The translations under genes were made by a program, and so were the position numbers. The notes below the pieces were generated by a model that saw nothing but the letters and a program-made list of their open reading frames with translations, had not been told where the DNA came from and made no database searches. DNA of 64,000 nt from Flagellimonas oceanensis (GTDB lineage Bacteria; Bacteroidota; Bacteroidia; Flavobacteriales; Flavobacteriaceae). Location of the stretch: assembly GCF_003992595.1 (NCBI RefSeq), contig NZ_RZNA01000048.1, forward strand, positions 145,537 to 209,536, in the 5' to 3' direction. This document shows, in pieces, positions 54,449 through 63,525 of this stretch. Numbering within the stretch: the stretch's first letter is position 1; each line of letters begins with the position of its first letter.

Positions 54449-56101
54449 TTATCCCGTAAAGTAGGATAGAATACCAATGACCAATACCACTAGGAGCACC
54501 GAAAGCACAACATCGATGGTACTGTAACTGCCCTTGGAGTTCACACGGTCTTCTGGAGACAGTGTACCAAAGGATAGGCCTTTGATGGTCGCATAGTCGG
54601 GTGGGGAAGTGGCCAAAGTGACCGCAATACACAGTATTACAGAAAATATGAACATAAAAATGGCCATGTGCGCAAAATTTACGGAGGCAAACTGGAACAG
54701 AAAACCGGAGGCCTCAGTGCCAGCAGCGATTTGTGGCTGATAATATATCTCAGAGCCCAGTCGTACTATCAAAAGTAGCAGTCCGGCAAACAAAGTGGTA
54801 ATGGCCGCCTTTGAGTTTACCCTTTTCCATATTATCCCAAGTAAGAATACCGTGGTCACTGGAGGGGCAATATACGATTGTACGTTCTGTAGGTATTGGT
54901 ACATGACACCTCCGCCGATTTTGTCCATAATGGGAATCCAGATAATGCCGAGCACCACAATAATCCCCGTGGCAATCTTACCTATGGTCAACAATTCCCG
55001 TTCAGATTTCTCTGGGCGTAGTTTTTTGTAGATGTCAATGGTAAAAATCGTGGAACATGAATTGAACACGGATGCCAATGAGCTCATCAGTGCAGCCATA
55101 AGACCACCTGCGACCAAACCTTTTAATCCAACGGGAAGAAGGGTCTTTACCAACATCGGGAATGCCCTGTCAGCTCTGTCCACACTAAAAACCTCAGGGT
55201 TTTGTATGGTCAGTGCGAATGCGATGATACCAGGTATCAAGAAAATAAGAATGGGCATCAATTTTAGATAGGCCCCGAAAATGGCCCCGCGCCTACCGAT
55301 TTTAATATTGTTGGCCGCCAAGGTACGCTGTACAATATATTGGTCCGTACACCAATACCAGATACCCACAATGGTTCCCCCGAACAACAGTCCGGTCCAA
55401 GGGAAATCCGGGTCGCTCATGGGTCTCCACATATTAAAATGGTCGGGACTTACCGATGTGACCGTTTCATGCAGCTGTCCCCAACCACCTACTTCGTTCA
55501 ATCCCAAATAGGTAATGATCAAGGAGCCCAAAATCAGAATGACTGTCTGTAGGGTTTCGGTATAGATCACGGCTTTCATACCTCCGATGACGGTATAGAT
55601 TCCCGTGAATATCACCACCCCGATGGCTCCGTACCAAAATGGTATGCCCAAGAGCTCCGAAACCACGATACCCCCGGCATAAATGGTTACCGAAACTTTG
55701 GTCAGCACATAGGCGACCAGTGAGAAAATGGACAAGAACCACCTTGAACGGCCATCGAACCGCTTTTCCAAAAACTCTGGCATGGTAAAGGCACCACTTC
55801 GGATGTAGAACGGTAGGAACAACCAGCCAAGCAACAATACGATCCAGGCATGCAGTTCGTAATGGGCCATGGGTGTCCCGGATTCGAATCCGGTACCAGC
55901 AAGGCCCACCACGTGTTCAGAACCGATATTCGAGGCAAAGATGGAGGCCCCAATTACAAACCATCCCACATTTCTACCGGCCAAAAAATAGTCTTCGGTG
56001 TTTTTGTTTTTCTGGGATACTACCCAAACGGCCACGCCTATCAAGGCCAAAAAGTAGATGCCTAGGACAATCCAATCCGGTTTTTCCAAAACTGATTCCA
56101 T
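54449..56101 (-). CDS. Sodium:solute symporter (SSS family), probable D-xylose transporter
   Basis: 550 residues with 13-14 membrane segments. It shares long near-identical stretches with the symporter of the arabinose operon (TEDYFLAGRNVGWFVIGAS; SNIGSEHVVGLAGTG; LMAALMSSLASVFNSCST), so it is a paralogue by duplication. It lies 25 bp after xylA and closes the xyl operon, hence uptake of xylose or xylose-like sugars is likely. Confidence 0.92.
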   Translation of the reverse strand: MESVLEKPDWIVLGIYFLALIGVAVWVVSQKNKNTEDYFLAGRNVGWFVIGASIFASNIGSEHVVGLAGTGFESGTPMAHYELHAWIVLLLGWLFLPFYIRSGAFTMPEFLEKRFDGRSRWFLSIFSLVAYVLTKVSVTIYAGGIVVSELLGIPFWYGAIGVVIFTGIYTVIGGMKAVIYTETLQTVILILGSLIITYLGLNEVGGWGQLHETVTSVSPDHFNMWRPMSDPDFPWTGLLFGGTIVGIWYWCTDQYIVQRTLAANNIKIGRRGAIFGAYLKLMPILIFLIPGIIAFALTIQNPEVFSVDRADRAFPMLVKTLLPVGLKGLVAGGLMAALMSSLASVFNSCSTIFTIDIYKKLRPEKSERELLTIGKIATGIIVVLGIIWIPIMDKIGGGVMYQYLQNVQSYIAPPVTTVFLLGIIWKRVNSKAAITTLFAGLLLLIVRLGSEIYYQPQIAAGTEASGFLFQFASVNFAHMAIFMFIFSVILCIAVTLATSPPDYATIKGLSFGTLSPEDRVNSKGSYSTIDVVLSVLLVVLVIGILSYFTG

Positions 56102-56126
56102 AATTCAAGTTTGATTGGTTATCGGT

Positions 56127-57452
56127 TTATATGTATTGGTTGATGATGTTCTCGAACAGTTCTTGCTGACCACTGCGCTGTTTGATGTCTTGGTTGTCAG
56201 TCGCGTGTTTGTAAAGGTCTTCCAAGCTGAGTTGGCCGTCTTCAAATGCTTTTCCTGTTCCACCATCGAAAGATGCGTAGCGTTCTTTGCGCATTTCCTT
56301 GTATTTGGATTTGGAAAGAATGTCGTTCGCTGCCAGTAGAGCACGTGCAAAGGCATCCATTCCACCAATGTGTGCATGGAAAACATCTTCCAAGTCAGTT
56401 GAATTTCTACGCACCTTGGCATCAAAGTTCACGCCACCGCCTTGGAAGCCACCTGCTTCAAGAATAATCAACATGGACTGGGTAAGTTCATACACATCCA
56501 CTGGGAACTGATCGGTATCCCAACCGTTTTGGTAATCCCCCCTGTTGGCATCGATACTGCCCAGCATATTGTTGTCCGCTGCAATCTGAAGTTCGTGCTC
56601 AAAAGTGTGTTGGGCCAAGGTCGCATGGTTTACCTCGATATTCAGTTTAAAGTCATCTTGCAGGCCGTATTTGTTCAAAAATCCAAGTACTGTGGCCGAA
56701 TCAAAGTCATATTGGTGCTTGGTGGGCTCCATGGGCTTTGGTTCAATAAAGAACGTTCCTTTGAAACCTTGTGCCCTTGCATAATCCTTTGCCATGTGAA
56801 GGAACCTCGCCATATGGTCCAGTTCGCGCCCCATATCGGTGTTCAGCAAGGACATGTATCCTTCACGTCCCCCCCAGAAAACATAGTTTTCGCCATTCAA
56901 TTTGATGGTGGCATCCAAGGCATTTTTCACTTGGGCCCCTGCAGCGGCCAAGACATCAAAATCGGGATTGGTGGCAGCACCGTTCATATATCTGGGATTG
57001 CTAAAGCAATTGGCCGTTCCCCACAACAGCTTTACTCCGGATGCGGCCATTTTTTCCTTGGCGTAATCCGTAATGGTATCCAATCTTTTTTCCGATTCGG
57101 CCAATGTGCCGCCCTCATCTATCAGGTCAACATCGTGGAAGCAGAAATACGGTGCCCCTATTTTTGTGATAAACTCAAAAGCGGCATCCATTTTGTCCTT
57201 CGCCTGTTGAACAGGGTCCGTGTTGGCAAACCAAGGGAAATTCTTGGTGGGTGCTCCAAAAGGGTCACTGCCCGTGTCATTGAATGTATGCCAATAGGCT
57301 ATGGCAAACTTAAAATGTTCCTTCATGGTTTTACCGGCCACTACTTTATTCTCGTCATAATATTTAAAGGCGAACGGATTGTCCGATTCCTTTCCTTCAA
57401 AGGAAATTTTGCCTATGCCCTTAAAATACTCCTTGTCTCCAGTTGTAATCAT
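56127..57452 (-). CDS. xylA: D-xylose isomerase
   Basis: 441 residues, class II xylose isomerase length. Conserved phrases: [33 protein letters not shown] (catalytic His and Asp), [17 protein letters not shown] (metal-ligand Glu), [16 protein letters not shown], and [19 protein letters not shown]. It converts D-xylose to D-xylulose in the cytoplasm. It lies 10 bp after xylB in a tight operon. A 383-residue open frame on the opposite strand is a shadow. Confidence 0.97.
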   Translation of the reverse strand: MITTGDKEYFKGIGKISFEGKESDNPFAFKYYDENKVVAGKTMKEHFKFAIAYWHTFNDTGSDPFGAPTKNFPWFANTDPVQQAKDKMDAAFEFITKIGAPYFCFHDVDLIDEGGTLAESEKRLDTITDYAKEKMAASGVKLLWGTANCFSNPRYMNGAATNPDFDVLAAAGAQVKNALDATIKLNGENYVFWGGREGYMSLLNTDMGRELDHMARFLHMAKDYARAQGFKGTFFIEPKPMEPTKHQYDFDSATVLGFLNKYGLQDDFKLNIEVNHATLAQHTFEHELQIAADNNMLGSIDANRGDYQNGWDTDQFPVDVYELTQSMLIILEAGGFQGGGVNFDAKVRRNSTDLEDVFHAHIGGMDAFARALLAANDILSKSKYKEMRKERYASFDGGTGKAFEDGQLSLEDLYKHATDNQDIKQRSGQQELFENIINQYI

Positions 57453-57462
57453 AATTTTAAAT

Positions 57463-58947
57463 TCAGTTGTCTATATATTCGTTTAGATTGTTTTTCCATG
57501 CTCGGTACGCCTCTTGGTATGCTTCTACGGAGGCATCGGGTCGGTAGGTTTGTTCGATTTGATCGGAAGCTGTTGCCTCCCCAATATTTTTGAAATCCCC
57601 AAAGGCACAAGCTGCTGCCCTGGCCGCACCTACGGCCCCCGTGGTCTCCACGACATCGATTTGGCTATTGGAAAGTGTTGCGATGGTCTTTGAAAATATT
57701 CCTGCCCTGAACAAATTGTCGTTTCCAGCTTTTATCGATGCGATGTCCACGCCATCATTTTTTAGGATTTCCATGCCATATACAAATGAAAAGGCAATAC
57801 CTTCCAATGCGGCTCTGTATATATGAGGAGCCTTATGCACATTGAAATTGATGTTCAACATGCGCGATCCTTTGTTTATGTTGTTCAGCATGCGTTCTGC
57901 ACCATTCCCAAAAGGTAGGATATGAAGGCCATCGGAACCTACGGGTACGGATTCCGCCTGTTGGTTCATGGTATCATAGCTGAGACCATTGCTTATCTCT
58001 GAGCGAACCCAATTATATTGGATCCCAGTTCCGTTGATGCACAATAGTTTGCCGATTCGGGTCTGGTGGTCGGTGTGGTTGATATGGGCAAAACTGTTGA
58101 TCCTCGTATGTTCCCGCGTCTTTTTTTGACCTGAAATGGCATAGACCACACCTGAGGTACCACCTGTGGCGGCAATTTGACCTGGTTCCATCACATTTAA
58201 GGCCAATGCATTGTTGGGCTGGTCCCCGGCACGGTACATTACCGGTATTCCCTCGGGCAGACCGGATTCCTCAGCGCCCTGTTTGCTCACGCGACCTTGA
58301 TCTGAAAAGGAGGGCCGGATTTCAGGAACCAATGACGGGTCGATTCCCGCATCTTCCAATAACCAGTTGGCAACTTGATTTTCTTTAAAGTCCCACATGA
58401 TCCCTTCAGATAGGCCGGATGGTGTGGTCACACAAGCACCCGTGAGCTTCATGGCAAGAAAGTCGCCGGGCAACATGAATTTGTATATTTTATTGTAAAG
58501 TTCGGGTTCGTTGTCCTTGACCCATTTCAGCTTGGAAAGCGTGAAGTTTCCCGGGGAATTCAATAAATGGTCCACACATTTCTGTTCCCCCGAAGCCTGA
58601 AACAATTCTTCCCCGGTGTCCACAGCGCGGCTATCGCACCAGATAATGGAAGGCCGTATCACTTGGAGCGACTTATCCACGACCACCAAACCGTGCATTT
58701 GATAGGAAATACCAATGCCCTTGATGCTATTTTTGTCAATGGAGTTTTCTGATAGGAGTTGCTGGGTGGCCAAGCAGGCATATTTCCACCACAGTTCTGG
58801 ATGCTGTTCTCCCCAACCTATGTTGATGGAGTCGATCGGCATTTCTTTTTTGGGTTCTTGAATTATATCTTTGACCTTGCCATTGTCGGCATTGACCAAT
58901 GCCGCTTTAATCGAGGAACTACCAATATCGAAACCTATCCAGTACAT
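57463..58947 (-). CDS. xylB: Xylulokinase
   Basis: 494 residues, FGGY family. N-terminal phosphate loop [16 protein letters not shown], substrate region [13 protein letters not shown], catalytic Asp in [13 protein letters not shown], and [12 protein letters not shown]. It phosphorylates D-xylulose to xylulose-5-phosphate. First gene of the xylB-xylA-SSS operon; its promoter carries a perfect inverted repeat over the -7 box. Confidence 0.95.
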   Translation of the reverse strand: MYWIGFDIGSSSIKAALVNADNGKVKDIIQEPKKEMPIDSINIGWGEQHPELWWKYACLATQQLLSENSIDKNSIKGIGISYQMHGLVVVDKSLQVIRPSIIWCDSRAVDTGEELFQASGEQKCVDHLLNSPGNFTLSKLKWVKDNEPELYNKIYKFMLPGDFLAMKLTGACVTTPSGLSEGIMWDFKENQVANWLLEDAGIDPSLVPEIRPSFSDQGRVSKQGAEESGLPEGIPVMYRAGDQPNNALALNVMEPGQIAATGGTSGVVYAISGQKKTREHTRINSFAHINHTDHQTRIGKLLCINGTGIQYNWVRSEISNGLSYDTMNQQAESVPVGSDGLHILPFGNGAERMLNNINKGSRMLNINFNVHKAPHIYRAALEGIAFSFVYGMEILKNDGVDIASIKAGNDNLFRAGIFSKTIATLSNSQIDVVETTGAVGAARAAACAFGDFKNIGEATASDQIEQTYRPDASVEAYQEAYRAWKNNLNEYIDN

Positions 58948-58967
58948 TGATTAGTGACTTTGTATTT

Positions 58968-58991
58968 TTTGAATATAGACATTCAAATATA
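58968..58991 (-). promoter_or_regulatory. xyl operon promoter with candidate operator
   Basis: On the minus strand TATATTTG (58991-58984) is a perfect TAnnTTTG -7 box, 36 bp before the xylB ATG. A perfect inverted repeat TTTGAAT-N6-ATTCAAA (58968-58987) overlaps it, a position suited to a repressor. No regulator gene for xylose is adjacent, so the protein that binds is unknown. Confidence 0.5.
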
Positions 58992-59155
58992 GCCAAGGAA
59001 TTGATTGTGTAGGCGTGTATTTTTGATTTTCTTTCCGCTTTGGACGTATTTAAATGTATTTAACACACTAATCAACATTTGATCATTGGTTGAAACACCA
59101 ATTTTAAGAAGTGTAAAAAAGACATAATGAACGATTGGGATATAAAAACAAAGAA

Positions 59156-59185
59156 CCCGCAAATTAAATATTTGCGGGCTTTTTT
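59156..59185. terminator. Terminator-like hairpin between BLUF gene and xylB
   Basis: CCCGCAAAT (59156-59164) pairs perfectly with ATTTGCGGG (59170-59178), followed by a run of T on the plus strand; the minus-strand side is also T-rich but interrupted. It lies 48 bp after the BLUF stop (minus strand) and probably ends that transcript. Confidence 0.7.
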
Positions 59186-59232
59186 TGTGCTTTATTGAAG
59201 TTGGAGGTCTTTGATGCACCTGCTACCGGTAT

Positions 59233-59670
59233 TTACATGTCCGGCGGATTTGAGATCAAAAACTTGGTTCTGTCCCAAAATAATTTGGCCGTGAGGTGTT
59301 TTGGTTCCGTAAAGTCGGCCAATAGCAATAGGTTTCTTTTGAATTGTTCAAACTCACTTTGGCTGGTGTTACTTGCATCTATGGGGTAATAAGCCATGCC
59401 CCAATTGGGAAAGCTCCTTTCCACGTTGTGGTCCTCAGAAAACATATGGACCTCTTTGTGTCTTTGGTCCACTTTGATTTTTTCGTAGGTGGCCAATACT
59501 TTGGATTTTTCTCCCTCCAAGACTTGGATGAAACCGCCACGATAATAGATGAGGCACCCTGTAATACCATCGCGCTTGTTGTTGTTGCGCGATTGTTCCA
59601 GTAATAGTGCCATGTCATTGTTGTCCATTTTATCGGCAACGACCGATTCGTAGGTTAGTGTATATACCAT
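59233..59670 (-). CDS. BLUF-domain blue-light sensor (FAD)
   Basis: 145 residues, essentially a stand-alone BLUF domain with a ~45-residue C-terminal extension. The flavin-site residues are at exactly the expected spacing from AppA: Tyr7 (AppA Tyr21), Asn31 (Asn45), Gln49 (Gln63), Trp90 (Trp104) and Met92 (Met106). Family phrases DGITGCLIYYRGGFIQVLEGE and SFPNWGMAYYPI are clear. It should bind FAD and respond to blue light; with no output domain it would act on a partner protein. The neighbouring stand-alone response regulator is one candidate (inference). Confidence 0.93.
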   Translation of the reverse strand: MVYTLTYESVVADKMDNNDMALLLEQSRNNNKRDGITGCLIYYRGGFIQVLEGEKSKVLATYEKIKVDQRHKEVHMFSEDHNVERSFPNWGMAYYPIDASNTSQSEFEQFKRNLLLLADFTEPKHLTAKLFWDRTKFLISNPPDM

Positions 59671-59687
59671 TGATAGTGCAAAATTTA

Positions 59688-59717
59688 TAAAGATAGTTCA
59701 ATGGGCTATATGGACAA
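59688..59717 (-). promoter_or_regulatory. Promoter of the BLUF gene
   Basis: On the minus strand TTG (59717-59715), a 19-base spacer and TATCTTTA (59695-59688) match the Bacteroidetes TTG-N19-TAnnTTTG promoter in 7 of 8 positions of the -7 box. The box ends 17 bp before the ATG at 59670. Confidence 0.5.
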
Positions 59718-59825
59718 AGTCGTAATGTTTTAAAATCATCTTAAAATGAATTTTCGCCAATAATTTGAGACCTCATAATTGTGTAACAGAATCATAAAAT
59801 AATGTAACTGGATTTTAACTAGGAC

Positions 59826-59944
59826 TTGACATCTTTGTAATATAGATTTTAGAAAAAATTAAAGTTGAAAACGACTTTTTAAGTTGTAAGAAATATAAGT
59901 TGGTTGGTTGTAAAAGGAGCGGACGTACTTTGTCCGCTCTTTTT
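59826..59944 (+). ncRNA. Possible small RNA in the 325-bp gap between BLUF and response regulator genes
   Basis: The gap 59671-59995 holds no credible gene. On its plus strand a promoter-like TTGACA (59826-59831) with TATAG nearby is followed by a small hairpin AAAGTTG-AAAA-CGACTTT (59861-59878) and then a strong terminator: GAGCGGAC (59917-59924) with GTCCGCTC (59932-59939) and five T. No plus-strand gene precedes it. The hairpin could instead end the minus-strand response-regulator transcript, although its T run is stronger on the plus strand. Confidence 0.35.
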
Positions 59945-59995
59945 AATTTTCACCTAGGGCTGGCGATTATGTTTGGGAGTGTATTCCTGAATCAA

Positions 59996-60427
59996 TTATT
60001 CAAAAATGATGAATTTTTGTTCCTTGTTTACCTCGGGTGATGACAAATCCTTTATGTGGTTGACACATTTGTACACCAGTGTTTTAAGTTGATTATAGGA
60101 AGTTGGTTTTTTGAGATATCCCGTTGCTCCCATTTCTTCAAGTCGTTCCACTTCCATAGGATGAAATGATGTGGAATATATAATCACTGGAATGTCAAGG
60201 AATTTTTCGTCTTGTCGGATATCGGACAAGCACTCGAACCCATTCATCAACGGCATGTTCAAATCCAAGAAAATAACATCGGGCAAGGCTTTATCCGAAT
60301 GAAGGTTTGCCATTAGTCCAACGCCATCAGGAAACTCCGTGGTTTCCATTTTCATTGGAATTTCGTCCAATACTTCCGAAAAAAAGATGCGGTCGTCTTT
60401 GTCGTCATCTGCAAGAAATATGTTCAT
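59996..60427 (-). CDS. Stand-alone response regulator (REC domain only)
   Basis: 143 residues from ATG 60427, where the REC fold begins (MNIFLADDDKDDRIFF); the open frame extends 16 codons upstream but those residues are not REC-like. Acidic pocket Asp7-Asp9, phospho-acceptor Asp55 in IFLDLNMP, Ser/Thr in IIYSTS, and Lys in YLKKPTS. There is no output domain, so it acts through protein contact or as a phosphate relay. It is a paralogue of the regulator at 63522-63989. No histidine kinase is in the window. Confidence 0.9.
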   Translation of the reverse strand: MNIFLADDDKDDRIFFSEVLDEIPMKMETTEFPDGVGLMANLHSDKALPDVIFLDLNMPLMNGFECLSDIRQDEKFLDIPVIIYSTSFHPMEVERLEEMGATGYLKKPTSYNQLKTLVYKCVNHIKDLSSPEVNKEQKFIIFE

Positions 60428-60520
60428 GATATTTTGATGGTATTTTTTATAATCACAGCAATTTAGAACATTCATGGTCCTTTTAAGTAATCCGTTTGCA
60501 CAAAATAGTGACCCAAAAGA

Positions 60521-60542
60521 AAAACCCTCAACAAATGAGGGT
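60521..60542 (-). terminator. Terminator after the small membrane protein gene
   Basis: CCCTCA (60525-60530) pairs with TGAGGG (60536-60541) and a T-rich run follows on the minus strand. It lies 60 bp after the stop at 60603. Confidence 0.65.
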
Positions 60543-60602
60543 CATGAAAAAGGGGAACTTTTTTGGAGGCTTTTTGGCCGCCAATAGAACTCTTGCCGAT
60601 CA

Positions 60603-60800
60603 TTAGTTTGTGCTTTGAAAAAACATGCCCGAAAGAAATATCCCGAAGGCAATGAGAATCAAGATGCTCAATATGATTACAAAGCCCAGTTTTGTGATTC
60701 CGGTTTTTTGAAAAATATAATTTCCCTTTGGGTTATTTTCTTCTTTGACTAGTTCAGCATTTTCTTCTGGCTGTTTCTGGTCTTTATCTTTCATTAGCAA
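60603..60800 (-). CDS. Small single-span membrane protein, hypothetical
   Basis: 65 residues: a charged, Glu/Lys/Asn-rich N-terminal half (~1-35) and one membrane helix (LGFVIILSILILIAFGIFL, ~38-56) with a short tail. No known function recognised. It resembles short Flavobacteriia proteins with the N-terminus expected in the cytoplasm. It has its own terminator downstream, which supports it being expressed. Confidence 0.65.
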   Translation of the reverse strand: MLMKDKDQKQPEENAELVKEENNPKGNYIFQKTGITKLGFVIILSILILIAFGIFLSGMFFQSTN

Positions 60801-60964
60801 TTTTTTTAATTAAGAAATGGTTTGGATTGCTTAAAAAGCAAGCTTTCATGCTTTCTGTTCATGTAAATCTATCCATCATAAGCATGGTACCAAACTATGG
60901 CTTTTGTAATGATACCCTTGACAGTTTCGAATAAAATATTGACTCAAAAAGAATCGATTTTGTT

Positions 60965-60981
60965 CATTTTGAATTCAAATG
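60965..60981. repeat. Palindrome in the gap between the small membrane protein and AraC-type genes
   Basis: The 283-bp gap 60801-61083 contains no gene. It includes CATTTTGAATTCAAATG, whose core TTTGAATTCAAA is a perfect 12-bp palindrome. The same half-site (TTTGAAT) occurs in the xyl promoter repeat and in the inverted repeat at 62221-62241. It may be an operator, but the sequence is AT-rich and chance is possible. Confidence 0.3.
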
Positions 60982-61083
60982 AGTTAATTATTAGGATTAA
61001 TGGAGTAAAGAGGCTCTTATTGGTATAAGGATGGAGCTAGAAGGATGTTGTGCGATTTTTTGCGAGTGCCATAAACAAGTTTC

Positions 61084-62112
61084 TTATCTATCCCTCTTTT
61101 TAAGCTGATTGTGGTACTCTTTGGGCGAAACCCCATATTTTTCCTTAAAAAGCTTGGATAAATAACTCCTGGAGTTGATTCCGATTTTATAGCTTATTTC
61201 GGAAATGTTCATATCGGTGTTTTCCAAAAGTTCCTTTGCCTTTTCAATTCTGTAGTTCCTGATGTACTCATTTACAGAAACCTTGTACAGTTTTTTAAAT
61301 CCCTGTTGTAGTGTGTTTTGGTTAAGTTCCACCCTTTTGGCAAGGCTCACAATATTGTCCAGCCTATTCAGTTCATCTTGGATTATTTCGGCGGCCTTTT
61401 CAATTTTGGACAGTGTGGCCTGCCTCAGTATTTTTTGTCCCCCTTCTCCGTTCATGTCATCCAAATACTGTTGTAGTTGGTGCGACAGTATTTCATACGC
61501 TTTCCCTTCTTGGTAAACGGTCTTCATAAAATGGGTAAGGTCGCATTCTGTGAACTCCTCCAAGAATTTTGCAATTTCCAGACTGTAGTGCCCTTTATGG
61601 AAAAAAAGCTGTGTTCCGTTCACATCCCTGAATAAGGTCATGAGGTCTTCGTTCATTTCTCCCAAGAATTCGCTAATCTTATCTTCGAACAGCTTTCGGT
61701 TGATTTCCAGACTGTATATGCAAAGGGGTTGATCGGCGGGTAACGTAAAGATATGGTTGTTTTGGGGTGTACTGGATAAAATAGCGCTTTCCAGTTTATT
61801 GATCTCGTTCAGCTCGTCGGTTTCATCAAACTGCTGATATATGGTCGACTCTCTATTAAAAATCAATTTTAACGGATGTACCAACCCCTTTTGGTGTTCT
61901 AGAATCAACTCTTCATTTAATTGGCAGTCAAATTCCAAAACGCCCACTCCATGCTCAAAGTGGGTTCCTTTGATAAATCCTGACCCAATTTTTTTTGGAA
62001 TTCGCACACAAAATTCATTGTTGTCCTCTTCCACGTCCACTTTAAAATTATCGGAAAGGTCTTCGATTATTTGTTTAATATCGGTGTCACATATTTCTAA
62101 TTTAACGCTCAT
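61084..62112 (-). CDS. AraC-family transcriptional regulator
   Basis: 342 residues. The C-terminal ~100 residues form the double HTH (DNIVSLAKRVELNQNTLQQGFKKLYKVSVNEYIR, then NISEISYKIGINSRSYLSKLFKEKYGVSPKEY). The N-terminal ~230 residues are not a recognised sensor; they contain beta-rich text (VRIPKKIGSGFIKGTHFEHG) similar to AraC proteins of the PchR/siderophore type, but no ligand can be named. It is divergent from the small conserved protein at 62304. Confidence 0.88.
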   Translation of the reverse strand: MSVKLEICDTDIKQIIEDLSDNFKVDVEEDNNEFCVRIPKKIGSGFIKGTHFEHGVGVLEFDCQLNEELILEHQKGLVHPLKLIFNRESTIYQQFDETDELNEINKLESAILSSTPQNNHIFTLPADQPLCIYSLEINRKLFEDKISEFLGEMNEDLMTLFRDVNGTQLFFHKGHYSLEIAKFLEEFTECDLTHFMKTVYQEGKAYEILSHQLQQYLDDMNGEGGQKILRQATLSKIEKAAEIIQDELNRLDNIVSLAKRVELNQNTLQQGFKKLYKVSVNEYIRNYRIEKAKELLENTDMNISEISYKIGINSRSYLSKLFKEKYGVSPKEYHNQLKKRDR

Positions 62113-62220
62113 TTTTCTCTCTCTTTAATGTAGTCGCAATTGAAATAACTGCTCGAATCAATAAGGGCCTAAGTCTATTTTTAAACCGTTAAGTAAGTAC
62201 ATTTTTTGAATATCTGCCAA

Positions 62221-62241
62221 ATTAATTCCATTTGAATTAAT
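62221..62241. promoter_or_regulatory. Inverted repeat in the divergent promoter region
   Basis: ATTAATTC (62221-62228) and GAATTAAT (62234-62241) form a perfect 8-bp inverted repeat with a 5-base spacer. It covers a -7-like TCCATTTG (62227-62234), which is 18 bases after a TTG, so it may be an operator for the plus-strand gene or for the AraC gene. Confidence 0.4.
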
Positions 62242-62303
62242 ATTGATGGCAAATGGGTCAACGGAATAAAAGTGATTCCGTCATATTTGATAAAAAGCAC
62301 GAT

Positions 62304-62639
62304 ATGGGTAATAATTTTGCAAAACACGAGAAAGACTATATTGCTGAATATCAGCAAAAAGGATACGATGTTAATTTTAGAATCGAAGATGAGAAGTTGG
62401 TCGCATCGGATTCAAAAAACACCTACAGACCTAAAGAGATTTCCATTGTTGCCGAGCATCGGTACGAAGGAATGAGTAATCCCTCCGATTTGTCCATTTT
62501 ATATGTGATAGAGACCGATAAGGGGGAGAAGGGGACATTTTTGATGGGATATGGCCCCAACGCAAGTATGGAAGCCAATGAATTCTTTAAAGAAGTTCCG
62601 GACGAAAATTTTTCCGACAAAGCCAATATCGACGGATAA
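62304..62639 (+). CDS. Small conserved hypothetical protein
   Basis: 111 residues from ATG 62304; a start at 62253 (128 residues) is possible and would sit 18 bp after the putative -7 box. The shorter form is preferred because related small Bacteroidetes proteins begin about 20 residues before the GYDVNF-like motif. The text (HRYEGMSNPSDLSILYVIETDKGEKGTFLMGYGPNA) resembles a family often mislabelled phosphoribosylpyrophosphate synthetase; it has no PRPP synthetase motifs and its function is unknown. Confidence 0.6.
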   Translation: MGNNFAKHEKDYIAEYQQKGYDVNFRIEDEKLVASDSKNTYRPKEISIVAEHRYEGMSNPSDLSILYVIETDKGEKGTFLMGYGPNASMEANEFFKEVPDENFSDKANIDG

Positions 62640-62964
62640 AAAGCATTGGAAACAGACTTCCGTCAACATCATTTTGTTCTATTCTGGAAATAATCGTCCA
62701 GATTGATAATGCTTTTGTTGTCCTTATCGTTTCAGACAAAGTTTCAACAACTTGCTAATTCGGGGTGTTATTTATAAAAGCTCTCCTTTGCGGTATTCTT
62801 TTATGGCTTATCCTCAATAGGAGAGGTCATCTCTTACCATTTGCGCAATAAGTTCAATATTGGTCATAAACCACATGAAAGTGTTAAATTATTATTTAAA
62901 TTTATTCTAAACTTGCAGAGGACTTCTCCGAGCGATCCAATACTATTTTTTATGATACAGAAGA
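62640..62964. other. 325-bp intergenic region without recognised gene
   Basis: No convincing open frame, tRNA or terminator. A long-range inverted repeat CTCTCCT (62781-62787) and AGGAGAG (62819-62825) could form a hairpin with a 31-base loop. The last ~80 bases are AT-rich and must contain the promoter of the HTH/response-regulator pair, but no clear TAnnTTTG box is seen. Confidence 0.6.
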
Positions 62965-63525
62965 ATGAAGATCAACGTTAAATTCGATTTGGATATTACC
63001 TGTAAAAAGGTTTTGGAGGAGCAGTTGAATAAATTGGATATTCCACATACTATTTATAGTTCAGGTGAGGTAGAGCTGAAAAGAATGCTCTCGGAGGAAG
63101 AGTTGGAAGAACTTTCAGGTAATTTAAGCACTTATGGTATTCAAATCTTGAATGACCAAAAAATTGCCTTGGTACAGCGAATCAAGAATACCATTAACGA
63201 AATGTTGGAGGCGGATACGCCCCAAGCACATACGGTGTCCATATATCTATCCGAAAAATTGAATTATTCCTATACCTATTTATCCAATCTTTTTTCGGAA
63301 GCGACCTATACATCCATAGAGAATTTTGTGATTCTCAGAAAAGTTGACCATGCCAAAGAACTTATGGCCAACACCGACCTAACATTAACAGAAATTGCTT
63401 ATCGTTTAAACTATAGCAGTGTGGCGCATTTATCAAGCCAGTTTAAAAAAACCACTGGGTTGACGCCAACCAAATTCCAACGAATTTTAGAAAAACGAAG
63501 AGGTAAACGAATTGAAACTATATGA
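62965..63525 (+). CDS. Short AraC-type HTH regulator coupled to a response regulator
   Basis: 186 residues. The N-terminal ~65 residues form a small alpha/beta domain (MKINVKFDLDITCKKVLEEQ; HTIYSSGEVELKRMLSEEEL). The C-terminal ~110 residues are an AraC HTH (TVSIYLSEKLNYSYTYLSNLFSEATY; LTLTEIAYRLNYSSVAHLSSQFKKTTG; LTPTKFQRIL). It lacks a sugar-binding cupin, so its signal must be different. The stop overlaps the start of the response regulator by 4 bp (ATGA), indicating coupled translation and probable joint function. Confidence 0.88.
   Translation: MKINVKFDLDITCKKVLEEQLNKLDIPHTIYSSGEVELKRMLSEEELEELSGNLSTYGIQILNDQKIALVQRIKNTINEMLEADTPQAHTVSIYLSEKLNYSYTYLSNLFSEATYTSIENFVILRKVDHAKELMANTDLTLTEIAYRLNYSSVAHLSSQFKKTTGLTPTKFQRILEKRRGKRIETI

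Noticed and set aside
56442..57593. 383-residue open frame on the plus strand opposite xylA
   Set aside because: It runs antisense to a clear xylose isomerase, has no recognisable domain, and its residue make-up is that of a reverse-frame shadow.
59111..59125. AraR-like sequence GTGTAAAAAAGACAT between xylB and BLUF
   Set aside because: It lacks the second half-site ACAC and is one base off in spacing compared with the two araR-leader sites; treated as chance in AT-rich DNA.
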